NCBI GenBank assembly: GCA_017466965.1
Contig: JAFTTD010000220.1
Span: 1-7,066 of the forward strand
DNA: 7,066 nt
Direction: 5' to 3'
Source of the DNA: Bacteroidaceae bacterium
Lineage (GTDB): Bacteria > Bacteroidota > Bacteroidia > Bacteroidales > Bacteroidaceae
Shown: positions 1-5,002 of the stretch, in pieces
Numbering within the stretch: position 1 is the stretch's first letter
Layout: each line of letters starts with the position of its first letter
Position numbers and translations under genes: made by a program
The notes under the pieces: model-generated
Told to the model about the DNA's origin: nothing
Seen by the model: the letters and a program-made list of their open reading frames with translations, nothing else
The model's database searches: none

Positions 1-58
1 AACCTCAAAACCTAATAACCTAACAAAAGGAATTAGGAATTATGACGGGAACAGACTA

Positions 59-415
59 TTGTCAGTCACAAGTGAGGAGAGTATTGAACTTTTGAAATCG
101 CTGAAACTGCATAGATTCGCCAAAGCTGTGATGTGGGTATTGGGTGAGGTGTTCGGGCTGGAAAGGGATTTGATGTATGTGGAGCCTGACGAGAAGGAGG
201 GGCGTTTCTTGCTCGACGAGATTATGATGGCTGGCAACTTTGGAAAGTATGATCCAAGAAGAGGTAATATAAAAGGTGAATCAACGCTACAGCTGTTCAT
301 CAGAAAACAAAGGAGGTCTGTGAGATTCATAAAGAACTATCCGTCGGAAGTTATATGGAGTCCTATATTTGCCATATACCAACGCCTGTGGAGATGGAAA
401 AATGGGTATTTGTAG
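59..415 (+). pseudogene. C-terminal remnant of an NTP_transf_5-like nucleotidyltransferase
   Basis: The 118 codons from a TTG at 59 resemble the C-terminal part of the uncharacterised nucleotidyltransferase family (NTP_transf_5 type) found in Bacteroidales, often near polysaccharide genes. The recognisable stretch is LLKSLKLHRFAKAVMW (residues 11-26), then VFGLE, EPDEKEGRFLLDEIM and AGNFG (residues 31-62), with a basic tail ending at a normal stop. The expected nucleotidyltransferase core, which should lie further upstream, is missing. The frame stays open to the left edge, but bases 2-58 translate into nothing family-like and look like AT-rich spacer. An ATG at 42 is in another frame and stops after 17 codons. 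No promoter or ribosome binding site supports the TTG. I infer a 5'-truncated remnant. The family call is from memory of its motifs. The alternative is a short expressed protein. Confidence 0.5.
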
Positions 416-624
416 TTCAGGAGTCTGATTTTAGTTTCTAAGTTCTTTAGTTTTTGAGTTTTTGAGTTGCAGAAGCTCTTCTTTAATTTTGAATTAAGAA
501 TTAGAAAGGGTACTTCAGAACATTATTACAAAAGTTCGGAAGTGTTCGCTACGTTTAGTACATTGTCAATCGTTCAAGAGGTGACTGAATCTTTCATCTT
601 CACACACAACAAATATTTTATGAA
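416..624. other. AT-rich spacer with short repeats
   Basis: I see no gene here. Positions 451-466 contain an 8-bp tandem duplication (TTTTTGAG twice). Positions 490-503 contain a GAATTAAGAATTAG motif, similar to the GAATTAGGAATTAT at 30-43 on the other side of the nucleotidyltransferase remnant. These are simple AT-rich microrepeats and may be coincidental. Confidence 0.4.
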
Positions 625-659
625 TTTGTTATTATTCTCTTATTAAAAACGTATATTTG
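625..659 (+). promoter_or_regulatory. Bacteroidetes-type promoter of the mntA/hepT module
   Basis: TATATTTG at 652-659 fits the Bacteroidetes -7 consensus TAnnTTTG exactly. A TTTG at 625-628 is a possible -33 element, but the gap of 23 bases is longer than the usual 19-21. The predicted transcript would start around 665, about 20 bases before the ATG at 684. The -7 box lies inside the direct repeat; the -33 candidate lies just outside it. Confidence 0.45.
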
Positions 660-697
660 CGTTGTAAAATGAAAGGAGTGAAAATGAAAACGACAAA
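629..697 (+). repeat. 69-bp direct repeat, copy 1 (promoter and start of mntA)
   Basis: This copy matches 1359-1427 at 67 of 69 positions, offset by exactly 730 bases; the differences are T644/G1374 and G651/A1381. It contains the -7 box, the AAGGAG ribosome binding site, and the first codons of mntA (MKTT plus part of the fifth codon). Similarity stops abruptly on both sides. Confidence 0.95.
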
Positions 698-977
698 TGA
701 ATACCTGCAACTATTGAAAGAATACAAAGCATTAAAGGCTATGCAATATGGTATTTCTAAAATAGGTATTTTTGGTTCTGTAGCCAGAGGAGAGCAAACA
801 GAAGATAGCGACGTAGATATTTGCGTTGATTTGGAATCTCCTTCATTGTTTAATCTTGTTCATATAAAAGAAGACTTACAACAACTATTTGGTAAATCTG
901 TGGATATTATAAGAATAAGACCAGACATGAACGAATTATTGAAAAAGGATATAATCTCGGAAGGAATCTATGCATAA
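684..977 (+). CDS. mntA: MntA-like antitoxin, minimal nucleotidyltransferase
   Basis: This is a 97-residue MNT-domain protein. The nucleotidyltransferase signature GSX10DXD is complete: G31-S32, with D43 and D45 in the DSDVD segment, preceded by KIGIF and followed by VARGE. D74 in SVDIIRI is the likely third metal-binding acid. In characterised MntA/HepT pairs this enzyme transfers AMP onto the HepT toxin and silences it; that role is inferred here from motif and neighbour. I chose the ATG at 684 over the upstream TTG at 657 because AAGGAG at 673-678 sits 5 bases before it and because the -7 box (652-659) would overlap the longer reading. Such a strong ribosome binding site is unusual for Bacteroidetes and fits a mobile origin. 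The stop overlaps the hepT start by 8 bases (ATGCATAA), implying translational coupling. Confidence 0.88.
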   Translation: MKTTNEYLQLLKEYKALKAMQYGISKIGIFGSVARGEQTEDSDVDICVDLESPSLFNLVHIKEDLQQLFGKSVDIIRIRPDMNELLKKDIISEGIYA

Positions 978-1345
978 AGAAGAATATATATGCTGCACTA
1001 AGAAAGATTGAAGAAACGATAGCACGTGTTATATCATATACAGAAAACATAGATTCACATCAATACTATTATTTATCACCAGCAGGAATGGAAAGATTAG
1101 AAAGTACTTGTATGTTACAAATTGCCATTGGTGAAAGTATAAAAGGTATTGACAAACTAACAGATAAAAAATTATTACCTCTTTATTCTGAAGTTGATTG
1201 GAGGGGAGCAATGGGTATTCGTGACATCATTGCTCATCACTATTTTGACTTGGATGCGGAAATTGTATATAACGTTGTTAAAAACGATTTTCCTCTATTA
1301 TTGTCAACTATACGACGAATGATTACGGATCTATTAAATGAATAA
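970..1345 (+). pseudogene. hepT: HepT-like HEPN ribonuclease toxin, frameshifted near its start
   Basis: The natural start is the ATG at 970 overlapping the mntA stop, but that frame reads MHKEEYICCTKKD and stops at 1009-1011. The rest of the protein lies in the next frame, beginning AALRKIEETIARV at 992 and running to TAA at 1343-1345. It carries the HEPN RNase motif RX4HXY: Arg at 1220, His at 1235 and Tyr at 1241 within IRDIIAHHY. Removing one A from the AAAGAAGAA run, or adding one TA to the (TA)3T run at 985-991, restores a normal-length HepT. No ATG, GTG or TTG occurs in the second frame before 1088; a protein starting there would be 85 residues and lack the first helix. HepT toxins cleave tRNA or mRNA; MntA adds AMP at the Tyr of this motif. 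Either this copy is inactivated, or the sequence has an indel error, or a frameshift is tolerated. Confidence 0.8.
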
Positions 1346-1358
1346 AATCTTTTGAACT

Positions 1359-1427
1359 TTATTATTCTCTTATGAAAAACATATATTTGCGTTGTAAAAT
1401 GAAAGGAGTGAAAATGAAAACGACAAA
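1359..1427 (+). repeat. 69-bp direct repeat, copy 2 (downstream of hepT)
   Basis: This is the second copy of 629-697, starting 14 bases after the hepT stop. It retains the TAnnTTTG box (1382-1389), the ribosome binding site and the MKTT codons, but then reaches TAG at 1429-1431, leaving a mini-ORF of 5 codons from 1414 or 10 from 1399. The nearest TTTG (1351-1354) is 27 bases from the box, so promoter activity is doubtful. Confidence 0.95.
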
Positions 1428-1473
1428 ATAGAATTATAAACATATTAGATTATAATCGTTATTTCATATAAGC

Positions 1474-1519
1474 AAAAAAACTGTCTCTCAGTACACATGA
1501 GGGGCAGTTTTTTGTTTTA
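1474..1519. terminator. Rho-independent terminator, probably bidirectional
   Basis: CTGTCTCTCA (1481-1490) pairs with TGAGGGGCAG (1498-1507) over 10 bp, including two G-U pairs, with a 7-base loop. A run of A (1474-1480) precedes it and a run of T (1508-1513) follows, as expected for a terminator usable in both directions. It closes the toxin-antitoxin block. Confidence 0.85.
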
Positions 1520-1576
1520 TCAAAACAAGTAATTTGGAATTTCTTAGTTAGAGTCTTGTGTTAGAAGTTTTTTTTC

Positions 1577-1608
1577 TTGGAAAAGGGAGAATAGCGATAT
1601 TACCTTTG
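1577..1608 (+). promoter_or_regulatory. Promoter of the HU-like gene
   Basis: TACCTTTG at 1601-1608 is an exact TAnnTTTG -7 box. TTG at 1577-1579 is a good -33 candidate, 21 bases away. The start would be near 1615, giving a leader of about 140 bases before the ATG at 1756. Confidence 0.6.
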
Positions 1609-1634
1609 CAATGTCAAAAGAAAACAGGGGCCCT

Positions 1635-1697
1635 ATGAAGATGGTACGCAATCCGGATAAGTACCAATTCGACTTCTCCGAAAGACGGAGATTTTGA
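1635..1697 (+). CDS. Possible 20-codon leader ORF upstream of the HU-like gene
   Basis: An ATG at 1635, 4 bases after AGGGG (1626-1630), opens 20 codons that begin MKMVRNPDKY, end in ERRRF and stop at TGA 1695-1697. An in-frame ATG at 1611 would add 8 codons but lies at the predicted transcription start. The stretch is visibly richer in G and C than the AT-rich bases on both sides, which suggests selection. I do not recognise the peptide. It may be a leader peptide, a small protein, or chance. Confidence 0.35.
   Translation: MKMVRNPDKYQFDFSERRRF
1642..1691 (+). promoter_or_regulatory. Two tandem hairpins in the HU-like gene leader
   Basis: Hairpin 1 pairs TGGTAC (1642-1647) with GTACCA (1661-1666) and has the palindrome ATCCGGAT in its loop. 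Hairpin 2 pairs TCTCCG (1675-1680) with CGGAGA (1686-1691), loop AAAGA, and is followed by TTTT (1692-1695), giving it a weak terminator look. Both lie within the small ORF. An attenuator or RNA thermosensor role is conjecture. Confidence 0.4.
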
Positions 1698-1755
1698 CAA
1701 CGAGTGAAAAACACATTTATAAAATTATTCTATTAACTTTTTAAACACATTTATT

Positions 1756-2163
1756 ATGGGACAAATTGTTATCAAAACTAACTATCAGAGAATTGCAATG
1801 AAGAATAAGAATGGTTATGTGAGCCGTGCGGTCAGATTTTCAAAAATTGATACTGACGAACTGGTGAAGCATGCTTCTGACGACTCGGGTGTTTCTGAGG
1901 CTATGGTGTCAGCTTCTTTCTATGCTATTGTGAAACAAATTGAGCAGTTGCTCCTCAACGGTCACTCTATACAGTTGGGACGCATAGGCACTCTGCGATT
2001 CTCCGTAAAATGCAAGTCAGTGGATAATGCTGAGGACATAAGTACTGACAACGTGAAGTCGCGCCGAATATTGCTCACTCCAAGCAGCCATTTGAAGACT
2101 CTCATGCGACAGGTGAAATTTGTGGGCGAAACTGAGGTCGCCAACAATGAAACACAGGATTAA
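1756..2163 (+). CDS. HU-like (HU-HIG type) DNA-binding protein
   Basis: This 135-residue protein belongs to the long Bacteroidetes HU/IHF-related family, which bends DNA in the nucleoid. The N-terminal strand segment (residues 1-30, KTNYQRIAMKNKNGYVSRAV) precedes helices with DTDELVKHASDDSGVSEAMV (residues 32-51). SIQLGRIGTLRFSV (residues 71-84) corresponds to the ELG.LGTF strand turn of HU, and SRRILLTPSSHLK (residues 102-114) to the arm and final strand. The C-terminal tail is acidic. The ATG has no ribosome binding site, only an AT-rich stretch, as is usual in this phylum. Its own promoter and structured leader lie upstream and a long hairpin follows, so it is probably monocistronic. The exact DNA targets are unknown; relatives are common near accessory genes, and it may be a regulator rather than a general nucleoid protein. 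Confidence 0.85.
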   Translation: MGQIVIKTNYQRIAMKNKNGYVSRAVRFSKIDTDELVKHASDDSGVSEAMVSASFYAIVKQIEQLLLNGHSIQLGRIGTLRFSVKCKSVDNAEDISTDNVKSRRILLTPSSHLKTLMRQVKFVGETEVANNETQD

Positions 2164-2281
2164 ACATACAAAAAGATTTGTTTCAAGAACATTATGAAAG
2201 TATTGGTTCATCTTAATGGACAATGAATACTTTATTCGCTCTTTGAAATAATGTTACAAACCTGAATTCCTCTTTCATCAG

Positions 2282-2345
2282 TAGTGCGGGAGCTTAGAAC
2301 AAAAAATACGATCTAAATATATTCTAAGCTCCCCACTATTTTTAT
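2282..2345 (+). terminator. Long-stem terminator after the HU-like gene
   Basis: GGGAGCTTAGAA (2288-2299) pairs perfectly with TTCTAAGCTCCC (2322-2333). The stem continues as TAGTG (2282-2286) with CACTA (2334-2338) around one bulged C at 2287. The loop is 22 bases and a T-rich stretch follows. It lies between convergent genes and probably ends plus-strand transcription; the other strand has no T run. Confidence 0.75.
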
Positions 2346-3067
2346 CTTCCTTTCTTTATAGGTGTACTATAGTTCAAGAAGAAATCTTGCCATACTTTCA
2401 GCATTGACTTCTCACTGCTGGATATTACTTCTGCATTACGGGTGTACCAACGGTACTCTGATTTACGCTTTGGATCAATGTGCTTTAGGATATTCTTCTC
2501 CGAAGCCTCAAACAGTTCTCCATTATATACAAAATAGAATGATACGGCAAGCGGGATTGGTTTCTCCTCCAAGGATTCTCCTCCTGTAACATCTGCTATC
2601 TGTGCTCCCAATGAAGAGAAACCTGCAAATTGCGAGTTCAAGAGTGAGGCTGTAGTATTGAGAACATCCATCGCATTACGATTTAATTCCTCTTGGTCAA
2701 CTTCAACAACCTTGATTACCCTACCAATACCATTAGCAAGCGAATCTTCACGAACGATTTTACCGAACAAACGGTTATTTACCGGTATATATACACTGCC
2801 ATCAGGAAATTCAACTCTTAAAATAGAACCTGGTATAGCTTCCATCAAAGTATCATTCTGTGCATACCATAAAGTCTGATTGCCAATATGAATGTTACAT
2901 GGCACTACCGTCTTCTTCAGCTTCACAAAGCCTGTAACAACAGTAGCCACATTGAAACGCTGGTTTATAAATGGCCATACACCTGTAGGTCGCCAATCTG
3001 GGTTTTGTGCAAACATCATCGTTGTCGCAACGAGCATCATAAACAATGCTATAACCTTTCTTTTCAT
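2342..3067 (-). CDS. Secreted protein of unknown function
   Basis: This 241-residue protein starts with a clear type I signal peptide: KRK, a hydrophobic stretch (IALFMMLVATTMMFA) and likely cleavage after A20 before QNPDWRP. There is no lipobox; the only cysteine is C57. The mature part looks soluble: a region rich in short beta strands (residues 40-125) with GSILRVEFPDGSVYIPV, a hydrophilic middle (residues 126-170), and an aromatic C-terminal region with FYFVYNGELFEASEKN and YRWYTRN. I do not recognise the family and assign no function; periplasmic or surface location is inferred from the signal. The start ATG has no ribosome binding site. It follows the lipoprotein gene after a 126-base gap that may hold its own promoter. 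The coding end reaches the base of the convergent terminator. Confidence 0.8.
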   Translation of the reverse strand: MKRKVIALFMMLVATTMMFAQNPDWRPTGVWPFINQRFNVATVVTGFVKLKKTVVPCNIHIGNQTLWYAQNDTLMEAIPGSILRVEFPDGSVYIPVNNRLFGKIVREDSLANGIGRVIKVVEVDQEELNRNAMDVLNTTASLLNSQFAGFSSLGAQIADVTGGESLEEKPIPLAVSFYFVYNGELFEASEKNILKHIDPKRKSEYRWYTRNAEVISSSEKSMLKVWQDFFLNYSTPIKKGR

Positions 3068-3092
3068 GCTTCTTGTGCTTGTTGTGGATTAA

Positions 3093-3118
3093 TTTAAGTT
3101 TCTCAAGATTAACTTAAA
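3093..3118. repeat. 8-bp inverted repeat upstream of the secreted-protein gene
   Basis: TTTAAGTT (3093-3100) and AACTTAAA (3111-3118) form a perfect inverted repeat with a 10-base spacer. It overlaps the putative -7 box on the minus strand, so it could be an operator or a hairpin at the start of the transcript. Confidence 0.45.
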
Positions 3119-3135
3119 GATTTTATATATGTAAA
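3104..3135 (-). promoter_or_regulatory. Possible promoter of the secreted-protein gene
   Basis: On the minus strand TAATCTTG (3111-3104) differs from TAnnTTTG by one base. TTTA (3135-3132) lies 20 bases upstream as a weak -33 element. The start would fall about 30 bases before the ATG at 3067. Confidence 0.28.
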
Positions 3136-3193
3136 CTTGGAGTTAACAAGTGACTCCACTGATTCATGAGTTCATAAACTTGAATATGTCCTG

Positions 3194-3541
3194 TTACTTT
3201 GTTCTTATAACAAGGTATTTAGAAACGCTCCAGAATTTTCCGGCATCTCTGATGCGCAATGTATATTCGCCCTTTGAGTCCTTCATAAGCGCATACGAAT
3301 CTTCTGGATGTGTAGTAAGAATCTTTGCTGATTTAGAAGACAAAGGAATGACAGTAGTCTTGCGAATGTCTATTTTTGTAAAATAATCCTTGTTGAAATC
3401 ACTTGTCTGAAGAACATCACCCTTAACAAGAATACGATGCTCCTTAAGTTCACGGCTTGTTCCGAACACATACCATGCTGTATTAAGCATTTTGTCCTGA
3501 ATACGAGCAATCTCTTCTGTCTTGGCATTCTTCTCAATCAT
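3194..3541 (-). CDS. C-terminal half of an interrupted coiled-coil lipoprotein
   Basis: This frame continues the gene at 3551-4069. TAA at 3553-3551 is followed in the same frame by CAT AAG AGG and then the ATG at 3541, with no frame change. The 115 codons finish the coiled coil (EKNAKTEEIARIQDKM) and then carry the globular end I associate with this Bacteroidales family: LNTAWYVFGTSRELKEHRIL, DFNKDYFTKIDIR, and FWSVSKYLVI before the stop. This domain has no signal peptide of its own, so a separately started product would stay in the cytoplasm and probably be useless. AAGAGG touches the ATG too closely to be a good ribosome binding site. I read it as the 3' part of a gene broken by a nonsense change, not as an independent gene. 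Confidence 0.7.
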   Translation of the reverse strand: MIEKNAKTEEIARIQDKMLNTAWYVFGTSRELKEHRILVKGDVLQTSDFNKDYFTKIDIRKTTVIPLSSKSAKILTTHPEDSYALMKDSKGEYTLRIRDAGKFWSVSKYLVIRTK

Positions 3542-3550
3542 CCTCTTATG

Positions 3551-4069
3551 TTACTCTGATAGAACAAAGAGTGAATCGTTCAAAGCTGCAATAGCCACAT
3601 CCTTCTCTGCCAGTTGCAATCTCAGTTTCTCTACTTCAATAGCTTTCGCTTTAAGTTGGTTTGTCAAATTCTGAACACTCTCCTTAAATTGTGCTGTAGC
3701 AACATTGCTGGAATTAAGTTTTTTCTGAAGTTCCTCAATTTTGTTTCTGTTTTCAATCAATTTTTCCTGAATGAACGTCATGTTTTCACGGATATTGTCT
3801 GCTACACCGTTAGCCTCAGTATTAGCACTCATCAGATTAACTCTTCCCTCAGCCTCATTAATAAGGTTGAATCCCTGCTGAATCTCATTGAAGGTACCCA
3901 TCAGATCGTTTAATTCTAAATCTTTCTTATCAATAACACTCTGCAATGAGTCTAATTCATTCTGTACCTTAGATGAACGTCCGCTTTCGTCACATGCCAC
4001 CAACATAGCAGCACATACAACCAATAAAAAAATCTTCTTCATAAGCATCATTTTTTTTAATTTGTTCAT
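3551..4069 (-). CDS. N-terminal half of a coiled-coil lipoprotein, ends at a premature TAA
   Basis: The 172 residues begin with a lipoprotein signal (KKIFLLVVCAAM) and lipobox LVAC, with the lipidated cysteine at C26 followed by DESG. From about residue 35 to the end nearly everything is predicted coiled coil (NELDSLQSVIDKKDLELNDL; EKLIENRNKIEELQKKL; IEVEKLRLQLAEKDVAIAAL). The product would be anchored in the envelope; function is unknown. Known relatives, as I recall them, are single proteins of roughly 280-300 residues; here the frame stops after FVLSE and resumes unchanged four codons later, so a CAA or GAA codon probably became TAA. Starts at 4069, 4051, 4048 and 4042 (MKKIF) are all possible; none has a ribosome binding site. 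Only 18 bases separate it from rsmI upstream, suggesting co-transcription. Confidence 0.75.
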   Translation of the reverse strand: MNKLKKMMLMKKIFLLVVCAAMLVACDESGRSSKVQNELDSLQSVIDKKDLELNDLMGTFNEIQQGFNLINEAEGRVNLMSANTEANGVADNIRENMTFIQEKLIENRNKIEELQKKLNSSNVATAQFKESVQNLTNQLKAKAIEVEKLRLQLAEKDVAIAALNDSLFVLSE

Positions 4070-4087
4070 TATTATCTATTTTCACTT

Positions 4088-4837
4088 TTATTCATCTTCA
4101 TTCTCCGAATCAACATTCTTATATTTGTTCTTCGAACGGTTCTTCTCCTTCACTGGCTTCTCGCCATTATCCATACCTGCCAATACAACAACAATCTCGC
4201 CTCTTGGTTCAAACTCAGTGAAATGCGCCACAACTTCTTTCAAACTGCCCCTGACACACTCTTCATGAATTTTAGATATTTCTCTGCACACACTAACCTG
4301 ACGGTTCTCACCAAAAATTTCAGAGAACTGCTGGAGGGTCTTGAGCAGTCTATGGGGCGATTCATAAAATATTATTGTCCTATATTCTGTGCTGAGCTGT
4401 TCCAAACGAGTCTGACGTCCTTTCTTTTGTGGCAAGAAGCCTTCAAAGCAGAACTTGTCGTTAGGCAGGCCAGACGACACAAGGGCGGGAACGAATGCTG
4501 TAGGGCCGGGTAATGTCTGCACCTCTATACCATTGCGAACACACTCGCGCACCAGCAGGAATCCTGGATCGCTGATTGCCGGAGTGCCGGCATCGCTAAC
4601 CAGAGCTATTGTTGCACCGGACTTCAGTCGGGAAATGAGTGACGGCAAGGACTGATGTTCATTGAACTTATGATGCGACATCAGTTCGTTATGAATATCA
4701 TAATGGCTTAGGAGTACGCCCGACGTGCGTGTGTCTTCAGCCAAAATCAAATCTGCTTCCTTCAAAATCCTGATGGCACGGAATGTCATATCTTCCATAT
4801 TACCAACAGGTGTAGGTACAACATAAAGTTTGCCCAT
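4088..4837 (-). CDS. rsmI: 16S rRNA (cytidine1402-2'-O)-methyltransferase RsmI
   Basis: RsmI uses S-adenosylmethionine to methylate the ribose of C1402 in the decoding centre of 16S rRNA. Counting from MGKLYVV (249 residues), the tetrapyrrole-methylase fold is complete: PTPVGNMEDMT (8-18), AEDTRTSG (33-40), SDAGTPAISDPG (81-92), LPGPTA (109-114), FYESPHRLL (157-165), REISKIHEE (185-193) and RGEIVVVLAG (212-221). A lysine- and glutamate-rich tail of about 27 residues follows; the extra C-terminal domain of the E. coli enzyme is absent. The frame could extend to an ATG at 4882, but that would run through a perfect -7 promoter box at 4869-4862, so translation must start at 4837, 4843 or 4846. 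I prefer 4837 because family members begin close to this point. It is the first gene of the minus-strand group. Confidence 0.93.
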   Translation of the reverse strand: MGKLYVVPTPVGNMEDMTFRAIRILKEADLILAEDTRTSGVLLSHYDIHNELMSHHKFNEHQSLPSLISRLKSGATIALVSDAGTPAISDPGFLLVRECVRNGIEVQTLPGPTAFVPALVSSGLPNDKFCFEGFLPQKKGRQTRLEQLSTEYRTIIFYESPHRLLKTLQQFSEIFGENRQVSVCREISKIHEECVRGSLKEVVAHFTEFEPRGEIVVVLAGMDNGEKPVKEKNRSKNKYKNVDSENEDE

Positions 4838-4861
4838 AAACATCATTTTATATTTACAACA

Positions 4862-4869
4862 CAAATGTA
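4862..4869 (-). promoter_or_regulatory. -7 box of the rsmI promoter
   Basis: Read on the minus strand, 4869-4862 is TACATTTG, an exact TAnnTTTG box. No clean TTTG stands 19-21 bases upstream; a TTCTG lies about 22 bases away. The transcript would start around 4855, leaving a very short leader and ruling out the ATG at 4882. Confidence 0.5.
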
Positions 4870-5002
4870 AAAATAAAAGCAAACATAACTGCAGAATTAT
4901 TTAAAAAACAATATCTTTTTTTAAAAACAAAACTTTTTTGCACCATTTATTAACATTTAGTGATAGAAAAACGTTAATTTCGTACCAATAAAACACTTTC
5001 GC

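Noticed and set aside
657..683. Longer mntA start at the TTG at 657
   Set aside because: It overlaps the -7 promoter box, and the ATG at 684 has a well-spaced AAGGAG.
629..1427. The two 69-bp repeats as a CRISPR array or insertion-sequence ends
   Set aside because: There are only two copies, in direct orientation, 730 bases apart, with coding sequence inside them; no transposase, terminal inverted repeats or spacer pattern.
2282..2338. The long stem between HU-like and secreted-protein genes as a small RNA or transposon remnant
   Set aside because: Its position between convergent genes and the T-rich tail fit a terminator; no promoter of its own or target duplication is visible.
3551..3553. 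TAA read as an amino acid (recoded stop) across the genome
   Set aside because: Several genes here end normally in TAA (mntA, the HU-like gene, the permease), and the permease has a second in-frame TAA shortly after, so general recoding is unlikely.
4088..4513. Long plus-strand open frames opposite rsmI and the lipoprotein
   Set aside because: They are antisense to clearly conserved protein sequence, lack promoters and resemble no family; shadows of the minus-strand genes.
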